28,648 nt of DNA from NCBI GenBank assembly GCA_002305315.1, contig DBQQ01000052.1, positions 1 to 28,648 of the forward strand. The letters run 5' to 3'. Each line of letters starts with the position of its first letter. The stretch's first letter is position 1. Position numbers and translations under genes: made by a program. This DNA is from Clostridiales bacterium UBA1390. GTDB lineage: Bacteria > Bacillota > Clostridia > Lachnospirales > Bianqueaceae. The notes under the pieces were generated by a model that worked only from the letters and a program-made list of their open reading frames with translations, did not search any database and was not told the origin of the DNA. Shown here in pieces: positions 15,385 to 24,457 of the stretch.

Positions 15385-15891
15385 ATTAGCGAATTATTGA
15401 TTAATGAGGAGATTCGCGAGCGTGAGGTTCGCGTGATCGATGCAGACGGAACGCAGCTTGGGATTATGCCCACGAAAGAGGCATTGCGGATTGCCCAGGA
15501 GAAGGATCTGGATCTGATAAATATTGCCCCGCAGGCAAAGCCGCCGGTGTGCAAGATCCTGGACTATGGGAAGTATCGCTTCGAACAGGCCAAGCGCGAA
15601 AAAGAAGCCAAAAAGAAACAGAAGGTTATTGAGATCAAAGAAGTGCGTCTGTCTCCCAACATTGAGGATCATGATATGAATACCAAGGCCAAGATGGCTG
15701 CCAAGTTCCTGCAGAACGGGGATAAGGTGAAGGTATCTGTTCGGTTCCGGGGCCGTGAAATGACTCGTACAGAGGTTGGTCGGGTTGTTTTGGATCAGTT
15801 TGTACAGAGTATCGCGGATGTGGCGGAAGTGGAGAAGCCGCCCAAGATGGAAGGCCGCAGTATGGTAATGTTTTTGATGCCCAAGCGCTGA
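15385..15891 (+). CDS. infC: Translation initiation factor IF-3
   Basis: IF-3, 168 residues, binds the 30S subunit, prevents subunit joining and checks the start codon and initiator tRNA. The sequence begins ISELLINEEIREREVRVID (read with initiator Met) and contains APQAKPPVCKILDYGKY and VKVSVRFRGREM, then ends MEGRSMVMFLMPKR, all typical. The chosen start is ATT 15385, preceded by GGAGGT with eight bases between. This position aligns with the normal N-terminus, and a non-AUG start is the known autoregulatory device of infC. A longer frame from ATG 15268 would translate the attenuator and is rejected. First gene of the infC-rpmI-rplT operon. Confidence 0.96.
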   Translation: MSELLINEEIREREVRVIDADGTQLGIMPTKEALRIAQEKDLDLINIAPQAKPPVCKILDYGKYRFEQAKREKEAKKKQKVIEIKEVRLSPNIEDHDMNTKAKMAAKFLQNGDKVKVSVRFRGREMTRTEVGRVVLDQFVQSIADVAEVEKPPKMEGRSMVMFLMPKR

Positions 15892-15919
15892 GAAAGTTTT
15901 CTCACGCGTTTAGCATAGA

Positions 15920-15947
15920 TATGCCCTTCATGAAAGCGAAGGGCATA
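15920..15947 (+). other. Strong intergenic hairpin between infC and rpmI
   Basis: TATGCCCTTC (15920-15929) and GAAGGGCATA (15938-15947) form a perfect ten-pair stem with an eight-base loop. No T-run follows, so it is not an ordinary terminator. It may protect or process the message, or be a second binding site for L20. Confidence 0.75.
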
Positions 15948-15977
15948 AGGTTCGATCATTTTTAAGGAGGAATTACG

Positions 15978-16175
15978 ATGCCGAAGATTAAGACGAAGAA
16001 AGCAGCTGCAAAGCGGTTTGCCGTTACAGGTACAGGTAAGCTGAAGAGATTTAAGGCGAATAAGAGCCATATTCTGACGAAGAAGACGACAAAGAGAAAG
16101 AGGAACCTGCGTAAGGCAGCCATGATGGACGCCACAAACGAGAAGGTTATGAAGAAGATCCTGCCGTACCTGTAA
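15978..16175 (+). CDS. rpmI: 50S ribosomal protein L35
   Basis: A 65-residue, very basic large-subunit protein with the standard opening [18 protein letters not shown] and the family end ending MKKILPYL. Length is exactly usual. AAGGAGG lies just before the ATG. It sits between infC and rplT, the order conserved in most bacteria, and its ribosome site context (AAGGAGGAATTACG) is almost identical to that of rplT, suggesting matched expression. Confidence 0.97.
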   Translation: MPKIKTKKAAAKRFAVTGTGKLKRFKANKSHILTKKTTKRKRNLRKAAMMDATNEKVMKKILPYL

Positions 16176-16227
16176 TAGGCGGGTATTCTCACAATACGGA
16201 TCTTATATTTTTCAAGGAGGAATTACA

Positions 16228-16584
16228 ATGGCAAGAGTAAAGGGAGCCTTAAACGCTCGTAAGAAGCATAAAAGAGTATTGAAGCTGGCAAGAGGTTATT
16301 ATGGAAGCCGTTCTAAGCAGTACCGTTCCGCAAAGGCGGCTGTGATGCGCGCACAGCGTTTTGCGTATGCAGGACGCCGTATGAAGAAGCGTGACTTCCG
16401 CAAGCTGTGGATCACCCGTATCAACGCGGCATGCCGGCTGAACGACATCTCCTACAGCCGTTTCATGTATGGATTGAAGCTGGCGGAGGTTGCACTGGAT
16501 CGTAAGGTGCTGGCGGATATCGCAGTGAATGATCCTGCTGGATTTACCAGCCTGGTAGAGACCGCTAAGGCGAAGTTGGCCTGA
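16228..16584 (+). CDS. rplT: 50S ribosomal protein L20
   Basis: A 118-residue 23S rRNA-binding protein, needed early in 50S assembly and, in Firmicutes, the repressor of its own operon through the infC leader. The sequence [19 protein letters not shown], then [16 protein letters not shown] and [19 protein letters not shown], is standard, as is the length. AAGGAGG precedes the ATG. It ends the operon; a strong terminator follows 28 bases after the stop. Confidence 0.97.
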   Translation: MARVKGALNARKKHKRVLKLARGYYGSRSKQYRSAKAAVMRAQRFAYAGRRMKKRDFRKLWITRINAACRLNDISYSRFMYGLKLAEVALDRKVLADIAVNDPAGFTSLVETAKAKLA

Positions 16585-16612
16585 TGAGATGAAAAAACTG
16601 GTATGAGCAATG

Positions 16613-16657
16613 GCAAATCGCGCCCCCGCAAGACAGGGTGTGGTTTGCTTTTTGTTT
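16613..16657 (+). terminator. Terminator after rplT
   Basis: GCAAATCGCGCCC (16613-16625) pairs over 13 positions, three of them G-U, with GGGTGTGGTTTGC (16636-16648), and TTTTTG then TTTT follow. It ends seven bases before the ribosome site of the thioesterase gene. Confidence 0.85.
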
Positions 16658-16675
16658 TATGGCAAGGAGGTTGCG

Positions 16676-17377
16676 ATGTACACTTATCAAACGGTCGTGC
16701 GCTATGAAGACTTGGATGCACAGGGCCGGGTGAAAATTCCCGCGATCCTGAACTATTTGCAGAACGCGGCAGTCATGAACGCGGCCGCGGTAGGTTATGA
16801 TATGGACCGCATGGCGGAGTTGGATCTGTGCTGGGTTGTCATGTGCTGGGACGTAAAACTGGGACGCGGGATTCGTTGGAATGAGGCGTTGACAGTGGAG
16901 ACATGGCCGTATCAATTTTACGGCAGTATAGGAAAACGTGGATTTCGCATACTTTCAGCGCAGGGGGAAGTGTTGGCGGAGGCGGATTCCTGGTGGGCAT
17001 TGCTCCGTCAGTCGGATCAAACGATGGCGGATGTGTCGCCCGAAATGGCAGATGCTTTCCAGGTCAGCGGAAAAGCACCGTTCCCGCTGCACCGCCCCAG
17101 AGGAAAGGCACAGGTGACGGAGGAAGCGTTTCCGGTCAGCCGCTTTGACATTGATACCAATGGACATGTGAACAATAGCCGTTTCGCGGAGATGGCGTGT
17201 TCTTTTGTGCCGGATCTGTCCTGCGTAGAAGAAGTCATGGTAGAATATAAACATTCGGCCCATCTGGGAGATCATATCCTGCCGTCCTTCGCATGTGGAG
17301 AGGAGGGGGCCTATGTCTCCTTGTCGAGTCCGGAGAATCTTTTATATGTGAAGATGCAGGTGAAATATAAATCATAA
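16676..17377 (+). CDS. Acyl-ACP thioesterase (FatA/FatB-type double hotdog)
   Basis: A 233-residue thioesterase that releases free fatty acid from acyl carrier protein. Two hotdog domains are expected: the N-terminal one starts MYTYQTVVRYEDLD, and the C-terminal one holds the catalytic region FDIDTNGHVNNSRF with Asn162, His164 and the following Asn pair. Length is normal for bacterial members. The frame extends up to 16610 through the rplT terminator, but AAGGAGG before ATG 16676 fixes the start. It is followed after 14 bases by adenine deaminase. No promoter was recognised between the rplT terminator and this gene, so expression may depend on read-through or an unseen promoter. Confidence 0.93.
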   Translation: MYTYQTVVRYEDLDAQGRVKIPAILNYLQNAAVMNAAAVGYDMDRMAELDLCWVVMCWDVKLGRGIRWNEALTVETWPYQFYGSIGKRGFRILSAQGEVLAEADSWWALLRQSDQTMADVSPEMADAFQVSGKAPFPLHRPRGKAQVTEEAFPVSRFDIDTNGHVNNSRFAEMACSFVPDLSCVEEVMVEYKHSAHLGDHILPSFACGEEGAYVSLSSPENLLYVKMQVKYKS

Positions 17378-17391
17378 GGGAGGTTGTAAGG

Positions 17392-19200
17392 ATGTTGAAC
17401 GTGTTTTGTAAGATGCCGCTGTGGCAGGCTACCAGAACGTTGGCGGCGGTAGCGCAGGGAAAGGAAGCTGCGGATCTGGTGATTCGAAATGTGCGCCTGA
17501 TCAATGTATGTACGGCAGAGATTGAGGAGCATAAGGATATTGCCGTATCCTGCGGACGAATCGCTTATGTGGGACAAGCAGATCATTGTATCGGAGAGAA
17601 GACGGTGGTGGTAGACGGAGAAGGGCAGTACGCGGCACCGGGTTTCTTGGATGGACACATTCACATCGAGTCCTCCATGCTGGGCGCCAGCGAGTATGCC
17701 AAGGCCGTCATTCCGCACGGAACGGTGGGCATCTACCCGGATCCCCATGAGATCTGCAATGTGCTGGGACTCTCTGGGGTACAGCATATGATGAAGGACG
17801 TGGCGCGTACCCCCTTGAAGGCCATGTTTACCATGCCTTCCTGCGTTCCAGCGGTTCCGGGATTTGAAGACACCGGGTCCTCCATCGGCCCCGAGGAGAT
17901 CCGGGAATCCATGACATGGCCGGAGACTGTGGGTCTAGGCGAGATGATGAATTTTCCGGGGGTTCTGGCTTCAGATGAACGGACGCACGCAGAACTTGCG
18001 GAGACACTGAAGGCAGATCGTGTGATTACCGGTCATTATTCCATGCCAGAGACGGATCGGGGGCTTAACGCCTATATTGCATCCGGGATACGCTGCTGCC
18101 ACGAGTCTACGCGGATGGAAGATGCATTGGCCAAGATGCGGTTGGGTATGTATGCGCAGTTCCGGGAAGGTTCTGCCTGGCATGATCTTCATGAGGTAGC
18201 GCGTGCGATCACGGAACATCGAGTGGACACGCGCTTTGCGACGCTGATCTCTGATGATACGCATCCGCATACGCTGGTGGAACAGGGGCATCTGGATTAT
18301 ATCCTGCGCCGTGCTGTGGAAGAAGGCATCAACCCCATCACCGCGATCCAGATGGTCACGATCAACTGCGCGCAGTGTTTCCGCATGGATCATGAATTGG
18401 GCTCGATCACGCCAGGGAAGTGTGCGGATATTGTGCTGCTTTCGGATCTGGCGCGGATGCGGGTCAGCAAGGTGTGGATCGATGGAGAACTGGCTGCGGA
18501 AGACGGACGGGTTGTTTTCTCGGTGGAACCTTATGCGTATCCGGCGGATATGATGCATTCCATGCATGTGAAGGGAGAGATCACGCCAGAGACCTTCCGC
18601 GTGCCGGCAGAGGAGCCCGAAGGAACGGAAGTGGTGGTCCGTGCGATTGAAGTGATTTCCGCGCGGGTGGGTGACTATGAGCGGCATGTGACGCTGCGCG
18701 TACAGGATGGCGCGCTGCATTCGGATCCGGAGCAGGATGTGCTGAAGACGGTGGTGTTGGAGCGGCATCATGAGACGGGTAAACAGGGTGTGGGCTTCGT
18801 GAAAGGATTCGGAATCCGAAGAGGGGCCATGGCTTCTACGGTGGCCCATGACGCGCATAATCTTCTGGTCATCGGAACCAATGACGAGGACATGGCGCTG
18901 GCGGCGAATGAATTGATTCGCTGTGGCGGAGGTATGGCAGTCGCGCAGGACGGCAAGATTCTGGGAAGTGTTCCGCTGCCGTTGGCGGGTCTGATGAATC
19001 CGGAAAAGAGCGCGGAGGAGATGAGCCACCTTGTCGGAAGACTGGAAGAAACCTGGAAGGAGATCGGATGCACCATGCCGTCTCCCTTCATGACGATGGC
19101 GCTGGTTCCGCTGGCGTGTCTTCCGGAACTCCGGCTGACGGACAGAGGCTTGGTGGACTGCACGACGTTTCAGTTTGTGCCGCTCCGGGTGGAAAAATGA
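17392..19200 (+). CDS. ade: Adenine deaminase
   Basis: A 602-residue amidohydrolase converting adenine to hypoxanthine and ammonia in purine salvage. Metal ligands begin in FLDGHIHIESSM (His89, His91). DPHEICNVLG, GHYSMPE, GMYAQFREGSAWHDL, ISDDTHPHTL and the cap GSITPGKCADIVLL are all typical of the Ade family, and length matches (about 580-600). GGGAGG is eight bases before the ATG. Its stop overlaps the start of the GH32 gene in ATGA, so translation is coupled to a sugar hydrolase, an unusual partner. No purine riboswitch or purine permease is seen around it. Confidence 0.96.
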   Translation: MLNVFCKMPLWQATRTLAAVAQGKEAADLVIRNVRLINVCTAEIEEHKDIAVSCGRIAYVGQADHCIGEKTVVVDGEGQYAAPGFLDGHIHIESSMLGASEYAKAVIPHGTVGIYPDPHEICNVLGLSGVQHMMKDVARTPLKAMFTMPSCVPAVPGFEDTGSSIGPEEIRESMTWPETVGLGEMMNFPGVLASDERTHAELAETLKADRVITGHYSMPETDRGLNAYIASGIRCCHESTRMEDALAKMRLGMYAQFREGSAWHDLHEVARAITEHRVDTRFATLISDDTHPHTLVEQGHLDYILRRAVEEGINPITAIQMVTINCAQCFRMDHELGSITPGKCADIVLLSDLARMRVSKVWIDGELAAEDGRVVFSVEPYAYPADMMHSMHVKGEITPETFRVPAEEPEGTEVVVRAIEVISARVGDYERHVTLRVQDGALHSDPEQDVLKTVVLERHHETGKQGVGFVKGFGIRRGAMASTVAHDAHNLLVIGTNDEDMALAANELIRCGGGMAVAQDGKILGSVPLPLAGLMNPEKSAEEMSHLVGRLEETWKEIGCTMPSPFMTMALVPLACLPELRLTDRGLVDCTTFQFVPLRVEK

Positions 19201-20534
19201 GAAGACAATGGTTTCATCTGGAGCCCCCCAAGGGATGGATGAATGATCCGAATGGTCTGTGCTGCTTTCAGAATCGGATTCATGTGTATTTCCAATACTG
19301 TCCGGAATCGGCGGACGGACAAGGAAACCGTTGGTGGGGACACTACGAGGGAGAGGATCTGCTGCACTGGACGTATACAGGAATCATGATGAGTCCCGAT
19401 TGTAAATGGGATCGGGATGGCGTATATTCCGGCAGTGCGGTCGAGGACCAGGATCATCTGCTTTTGTATTTTACGGGGAATGTCCTGTATGACGGAGACT
19501 ATGACGGTATACTTGCCGGACGGGAAGGCAATACATTGCGGGCGATCAGTACGGACGGAAGGCATGTGCGGGAGAAGGATCTGCTGCTTACACCCAAGGA
19601 CTATCCGGCGGATTGCAGCTGTCATGTGCGGGATCCGAAGGTGTGGAAAGAGGAGGGGCTTTGGCATATGGTGCTGGGGGCCCGAACCCGGGAGAATCGA
19701 GGCATCGTATTGCGCTATCAGAGTACCGATGGGCAGCGCTGGCAGTATGTCGGACGGATCCAGACGAAGGAGCCCTTCGGTTATATGTGGGAATGCCCGG
19801 ACCGGTTTGTCTTGGAGGAGGAAGAGTTCTTGAGCTTCTGCCCCCAGGGCGTGCCGTCGGAAGAATTTCGATATCAGAATGTGTACCAAAGCGGATATGC
19901 ATCTTTGACGGAAGAAGAATTGGGCGTATTCACGGAATGGGATATGGGGTTTGACTTCTATGCGCCGCAGACGTTTTTGATGCCCGATGGCCGTCGGATC
20001 CTGATGGGCTGGATGGGAATCGGCGACGCAGACTATACGAACGCGACGATTACGGAGGGATGGCAGCATTGTCTGACGGTACCGCGGGAGTTGTACCGGA
20101 CGAAAGCCGGACGGATCGGGCAGCGGCCCTTCCGGGAATGGAGAAGGCTGTGCATGCATCCATTGAAGTGGGCGGCGAATATGGCCGTACCAGCGCCCTT
20201 TGCGCTAGAGGGGCGTACCGCGGGCGATTTCTCGATCACGTTGGCGAAGCATCTGCATATCGATTTTGATCAGGCGCAGGGGATTCTCCGACTTCACTTC
20301 TCTAGTCCAGAATTAGGAGCAGGACGAAAAGAGCGTCGGGTTCGGATGGGTGGCTGTGAAGAGGTTCTTGTACTGGTGGATAGTACATCCGTGGAAATCT
20401 ATCTGAATGACGGCGAAGTGGTGCTGAGTACGAGATATTATCCGGGAGAAGGTCCGATTGCCGTGAGTATGCGGGGGATTGACGGAGATATATGGCCCAT
20501 GGAGGGGATGGAGGTGAAGTATCTTGCAACATGA
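19197..20534 (+). CDS. Glycoside hydrolase family 32 (intracellular sucrase/fructosidase)
   Basis: A 445-residue GH32 enzyme hydrolysing beta-fructosyl bonds in sucrose, sucrose-6-phosphate or short fructans. The nucleophile Asp17 lies in WMNDPNG (14-20), the stabiliser in RDPKVW (145-150), and the acid/base Glu199 in WECPD (198-202). A five-bladed propeller is followed by a beta-sandwich. No signal peptide is present, so it works in the cytoplasm. The frame extends to 19068 inside ade, but the family begins at ATG 19197, overlapping the ade stop (ATGA). Fructokinase follows in an 11-base overlap, which argues for an unphosphorylated sugar substrate. No sucrose transporter is adjacent. Confidence 0.94.
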   Translation: MRRQWFHLEPPKGWMNDPNGLCCFQNRIHVYFQYCPESADGQGNRWWGHYEGEDLLHWTYTGIMMSPDCKWDRDGVYSGSAVEDQDHLLLYFTGNVLYDGDYDGILAGREGNTLRAISTDGRHVREKDLLLTPKDYPADCSCHVRDPKVWKEEGLWHMVLGARTRENRGIVLRYQSTDGQRWQYVGRIQTKEPFGYMWECPDRFVLEEEEFLSFCPQGVPSEEFRYQNVYQSGYASLTEEELGVFTEWDMGFDFYAPQTFLMPDGRRILMGWMGIGDADYTNATITEGWQHCLTVPRELYRTKAGRIGQRPFREWRRLCMHPLKWAANMAVPAPFALEGRTAGDFSITLAKHLHIDFDQAQGILRLHFSSPELGAGRKERRVRMGGCEEVLVLVDSTSVEIYLNDGEVVLSTRYYPGEGPIAVSMRGIDGDIWPMEGMEVKYLAT

Positions 20535-21507
20535 TACGATCTATGCGATTGGCGAGGCTTTGATTGATTTCATACCGCAGGAGAGCGGTTGTGACTTCTC
20601 GCAGGTAACGGCTTTTTCTCCTGCCCTAGGCGGCGCCCCAGTGAATGTTTGCGGTGCGGTTGCCAAACTGGGAGGACGCAGCCAGATGATCACGCAGGTG
20701 GGAGACGATCCCTTTGGACACAAAATCCTGCGGGAGATGGGGGAGGCTGGTATTGGAACAGCCCATGTTTTCGTGACTCAGGAGGCGAATACCTGTCTGG
20801 CTTTTGTGAGTCTGGCGGCGGATGGAAATCGAACATTTTCGTTTTATCGTAATCCCTCAGCAGACATGCTGCTCGCGCCGGAGAGGATTCATCCAGAGTG
20901 GTTTCAGGATGCCTACGCGCTGCATTTTTGCAGTGTATCCCTGGGGGATACGCCGATGAAGGAAGCTCATGAGAAAGCCATCTTATATGCCAGGCAGTCC
21001 GGGGCGCTGATCAGCTTTGATCCGAATCTGCGGTTCCCATTATGGCCTGATCGCGAAGCACTGTATCGGCGCGTGTGGGAATTCATTCCTCAGGCGGACA
21101 TTCTGAAGATCTCGGACGAAGAGCTCGCATTTCTGACGGGCAGCGAAGAGATTCATGAAGTCTTACCCAAGCTGTGGCAGGGGAATGTGAAAATGATTCT
21201 CTATACCTGTGGCAGCCGCGGAGCCTGGGCATTTACACCTCGTTCCTCTGTCTGGGCTGGCGCCAGAACTGTCCATGCGGTGGATACTACGGGGGCGGGG
21301 GATGCTTTCGCGGGAGCGGTTCTATATTGCTTGCAGCAAGAAGGCGTCGGAGAAACGGAACTTCCTCTTCTGTCGTCTGCTAAGCTACGTCACTACCTGG
21401 AGTTTGCGAATCGCTACTGTGCGCTCAGCGTACAAAAGAAGGGCGCGATCCCTTCTTACCCCACCCAAGAGGATATGGAAGGAGAAAGCCTTTTTGCGGG
21501 ACGATAA
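20524..21507 (+). CDS. scrK: Fructokinase (PfkB family)
   Basis: A 327-residue ribokinase-family sugar kinase, most like ScrK-type fructokinases, phosphorylating fructose with ATP. It begins with IYAIGEALIDFIP, has GGAPVNVCGAVAKLGG (36-51), and the catalytic Asp in DTTGAGDAFAGA (GAGD at 257-260). The start is TTG 20524 with GGAGGTGA six bases upstream, inside the end of GH32; the nearby ATG at 20531 is out of frame. Coupling with GH32 supports fructose as substrate, although PfkB kinases vary. A strong terminator begins two bases after the stop. Confidence 0.93.
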   Translation: MQHDTIYAIGEALIDFIPQESGCDFSQVTAFSPALGGAPVNVCGAVAKLGGRSQMITQVGDDPFGHKILREMGEAGIGTAHVFVTQEANTCLAFVSLAADGNRTFSFYRNPSADMLLAPERIHPEWFQDAYALHFCSVSLGDTPMKEAHEKAILYARQSGALISFDPNLRFPLWPDREALYRRVWEFIPQADILKISDEELAFLTGSEEIHEVLPKLWQGNVKMILYTCGSRGAWAFTPRSSVWAGARTVHAVDTTGAGDAFAGAVLYCLQQEGVGETELPLLSSAKLRHYLEFANRYCALSVQKKGAIPSYPTQEDMEGESLFAGR

Positions 21508-21508
21508 G

Positions 21509-21550
21509 AAAAGACCCTTGGAGCAGTTAGAAGCTCTCCAAGGGTCTTTT
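21509..21550. terminator. Bidirectional terminator between scrK and the MATE gene
   Basis: AAAAGACCCTTGGAG (21509-21523) and its complement (21536-21550) give a perfect 15-pair stem with a 12-base loop. The plus strand ends in TTTTATTTT and the minus strand in TTTTCTT, so it can stop transcription from both sides. Confidence 0.93.
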
Positions 21551-21594
21551 ATTTTGTATAAAACTGTTGCGTCGTCCCACTGCGTAATGGGAAA

Positions 21595-22989
21595 TTATCG
21601 GGGGCGTCCCCAGAAAGTCAGCCCCTCCCGAAACATGAGGCGGCGTGCGACAAGTACCGCGGCCGTGATGGCACAGATAGCAACCAGAATATTGCTGACA
21701 AGAAGTACAATTCCTACGCTTTCACTTCCCAGAGAGGTGAAGTTTTGCAGATACCATAGTAATGGAATTCGAAATAGGAAGAGCCGCGCGAAGTTGATGA
21801 AAAAGGCGAGCTTTGTATATCCGGCACCATAGAGAAACGCCATGGAGGCAGAATTGATGCCTAGAAAGACAGCAGTCATCACTTCATAGCGGTAGACCAT
21901 AGCGATCAGATCGGCAAAACTTTCGTCGGCGTCAGCAAACAGCATGATGATCGGATCCAGAAAGATCAGGGTCAGGGTGCTGAAAATGGCTCCGATGAGA
22001 ATATTGACAAAAAGGGTCTTACGATAGGTTTCAACGGCACGCGGAATCTGATGGGCTCCCAGATTTTGACTGATAATAGAGGAAGCGCCTTCTTGACATC
22101 CGTTTTGCAGGCCAACAGTGAGCCCGTTGATACTGCCGGAGATGCTGATGGCTCCCACGGTGAGAGAACCATAGATGGCGGACATGGCATTGACCACAAC
22201 CTTACCCAGGCTAAAGAAAATCTTCTCTGCGACTACGGGATAAGAAGTGTTGAGGATGGCGCCGAGGACAGGACGTCGTACGGAAACCTTGCGGAAAGAT
22301 ACGCTAAAAGCGCTGCCCTTTCGAAACAGCTGAATCAGACCCGTTACGAGAATGACGCAGTTCGACAGCAGTGTGGCGACTGCGATATGGTGGATGGTTC
22401 CATCCAGTATGTAAACAAAAAATGCGGTCAAGGACAACTTGACAAGCACAACGGCCAGATTCAGCAGGAAGATGCGCCGGGTATTGCCGCGGCACCGTTC
22501 CACGGCAATATAGATATTGTTGAAAAACTGTACGACGATACTTCCCAATTCGATGCGAAAATAGGTGACCGCGAGATCCATCAAATCGGAGGGGGTCCCT
22601 GTCATCTGCAGAAAAGGGACTGCCAGTGGTTCGAGAATGAGGAGAAGAAGGAGCCCCAGTCCGCCGCAAAAACAAAACAGGGTACTGACACGGGCTTTGA
22701 CCATATCATAGTCGCCTGCGCCATAGGCTTTGCTGATCTGAACACCGGCTCCTACGGCGAGGCCTGCACCCAGAGCGGACAGCATGGTACTGATCTGCGA
22801 GAGATAGGCAACGGTGGATACGGAGGCGGCACTGATATGAGAGGCCATCATGGTATCCAGGATCTTGAAGACAAAATTCAGTACCGCGTAAAGAGAAAGG
22901 GGGAGACACACCTTCCAGAGTACGCGCCACAGATTAGCGTGCAGCGCGAAATCTCGGAAGGCGTCGTCTCCCTTATGAAGCTTTGTCAT
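21595..22989 (-). CDS. MATE family efflux transporter, co-transcribed with proS
   Basis: A 464-residue MATE exporter with about twelve membrane segments: the first around CLPLSLYAVLNFVFKILDTMMASHI (written by its start CLPLSL), the second half beginning near SYPVVAEKIFFSLGKVVVN. The frame runs upstream through proS to 23073, but ATG 22989 lies one base after the proS stop and gives the normal N-terminus. There is little ribosome site (GGCAAGG), so translation is probably coupled to proS. This places a drug/organic-cation exporter under a tRNA-Pro T-box, an unusual arrangement. The substrate is unknown. It is not closely similar to the other MATE at 264-1625. Confidence 0.92.
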   Translation of the reverse strand: MTKLHKGDDAFRDFALHANLWRVLWKVCLPLSLYAVLNFVFKILDTMMASHISAASVSTVAYLSQISTMLSALGAGLAVGAGVQISKAYGAGDYDMVKARVSTLFCFCGGLGLLLLLILEPLAVPFLQMTGTPSDLMDLAVTYFRIELGSIVVQFFNNIYIAVERCRGNTRRIFLLNLAVVLVKLSLTAFFVYILDGTIHHIAVATLLSNCVILVTGLIQLFRKGSAFSVSFRKVSVRRPVLGAILNTSYPVVAEKIFFSLGKVVVNAMSAIYGSLTVGAISISGSINGLTVGLQNGCQEGASSIISQNLGAHQIPRAVETYRKTLFVNILIGAIFSTLTLIFLDPIIMLFADADESFADLIAMVYRYEVMTAVFLGINSASMAFLYGAGYTKLAFFINFARLFLFRIPLLWYLQNFTSLGSESVGIVLLVSNILVAICAITAAVLVARRLMFREGLTFWGRPR

Positions 22990-22990
22990 C

Positions 22991-24433
22991 TTAGTATGCC
23001 TTGCCCCAGTAAACCAGCGCCTTGGCGGGTTTACCGCAGCAGACGCATTTGGTATCAATGGGATGCGCATCAAAAGGCATGCAGCGTGAAGTAGCTGTTG
23101 TATCTTCTTTGATCTTCAGCTCACAAGCCTCGTCGCCGCACCACATGGCCCGCACAAATCCTGGCTTGTGCGCGATGATGTCCTGGAACTCCGCATAATC
23201 ATGGGCATCATACGTATGGCTGTCTCTATGGGCCCGAGCGCGTTCCAACATGTCTTTTTGCATCGTCTCCATGATCTCGCCGGCCTTCTGTTCGATCTCA
23301 TCCAGGGAGACAAAATACTTTTCTCGCGTATCTCTGCGGACAATGACGGCCTGATTTTTCTCGATATCCTTGGGACCAATTTCCACACGCAACGGAATGC
23401 CACGGATTTCCTGTTCGCTGAATTTCCAGCCGGGACTTTTGTCGGTTGCATCGACCTGTACGCGGTAATGCTTTTTCAGCCGGGCCGCCAGGGTATCGGC
23501 TGTTTCCAGTACGCCTTCTTTGTGCTGTGCAACGGGAATCACCATGATCTGCGTAGGCGCAATACGAGGAGGCAGAACCAGACCATCATCATCACCATGT
23601 ACCATGATGATGGCGCCGATGATTCGGGTAGACATACCCCAGGATGTCTGATGCACATAGGCCAGTTTATTATCCTTATCGGTAAACTGGATGCCAAACG
23701 CCTTCGCGAATCCATCGCCAAAATTGTGGCTGGTACCGGACTGCAGCGCCTTTCCATCATGCATCATGGCCTCGATGGTATAGGTCGAATGCGCGCCGGC
23801 AAATTTTTCTTTATCGGTTTTACGGCCTTTAATCATGGGGATGGCCAGGTATTGTTCGCAGAAATCTGCGTACAGGTTGAGCATTTGCACAGTGCGTTCT
23901 TCTGCTTCTTCCGCGGTCGCGTGCGCGGTATGACCCTCCTGCCACAGGAATTCCATCGTACGCAGGAAAGGACGCGTGGTTTTTTCCCAACGAACCACGG
24001 AACACCATTGATTATAGACCTTGGGCAGATCGCGATAGGACTGCACGATCTTAGAATACAGGTCACAGAACAGCGTTTCGGAGGTGGGACGAACGCAGAG
24101 ACGCTCTGTCAACGTCTCGCCGCCGCCCTGTGTGATCCATGCGACTTCCGGAGCAAAGCCCTCGACATGATCCTTCTCCTTCTGTAACAGACTTTCGGGG
24201 ATAAACATGGGCATGTAGACATTTTCCACACCCGTTTCCTTAAACATGGCGTCCAATGTCTTTTGGATCTGCTCCCAGAGGGCATAGCCATTTGGCAGCA
24301 AGGCCATGCAGCCTCGTACGGGCGCATAATCGATCAGTTGTGCTTTTTTCACCACGTCGGTGTACCACTGGGCGAAATCTTCGCTCATGGGCGTGATCGC
24401 TTCGACCAGTTTTTTGTCGTTTCCTTTTGCCAT
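22991..24433 (-). CDS. proS: Prolyl-tRNA synthetase, short (archaeal/eukaryal-type) form
   Basis: A 480-residue class II synthetase charging tRNA-Pro. It shows [34 protein letters not shown] (motif 2) and [20 protein letters not shown] (motif 3). The anticodon domain (near 300-400) is followed by a C-terminal zinc-type domain with Cys pairs in MWCGDEAC and [18 protein letters not shown], the mark of this short type without the editing insertion. The start at 24433 has AAGGAG eight bases upstream. It is preceded by a T-box leader. The MATE gene follows after one base. Confidence 0.97.
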   Translation of the reverse strand: MAKGNDKKLVEAITPMSEDFAQWYTDVVKKAQLIDYAPVRGCMALLPNGYALWEQIQKTLDAMFKETGVENVYMPMFIPESLLQKEKDHVEGFAPEVAWITQGGGETLTERLCVRPTSETLFCDLYSKIVQSYRDLPKVYNQWCSVVRWEKTTRPFLRTMEFLWQEGHTAHATAEEAEERTVQMLNLYADFCEQYLAIPMIKGRKTDKEKFAGAHSTYTIEAMMHDGKALQSGTSHNFGDGFAKAFGIQFTDKDNKLAYVHQTSWGMSTRIIGAIIMVHGDDDGLVLPPRIAPTQIMVIPVAQHKEGVLETADTLAARLKKHYRVQVDATDKSPGWKFSEQEIRGIPLRVEIGPKDIEKNQAVIVRRDTREKYFVSLDEIEQKAGEIMETMQKDMLERARAHRDSHTYDAHDYAEFQDIIAHKPGFVRAMWCGDEACELKIKEDTTATSRCMPFDAHPIDTKCVCCGKPAKALVYWGKAY

Positions 24434-24457
24434 CCTTCATTCTCCTTCGCTTAAAAA

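Noticed and set aside
16576..16609. Promoter for the thioesterase (TTGGCC then TGGTAT, 17 bases apart)
   Set aside because: Each box matches only half of the consensus, and it lies upstream of the rplT terminator.
17971..19029. Minus-strand frame of 352 codons
   Set aside because: It is a shadow of adenine deaminase; composition is rich in His and Arg as expected from antisense reading.
21576..21594. Possible solo copy of the 83 bp repeat next to the MATE stop (TTCCCATTA on the minus strand)
   Set aside because: Only nine bases match, which is expected by chance in a window of this size.
22051..23094. Plus-strand frame of 347 codons, and a similar one at 23168-24187
   Set aside because: Both are antisense to MATE and proS, which carry clear family motifs; no family features are seen in the antisense frames.
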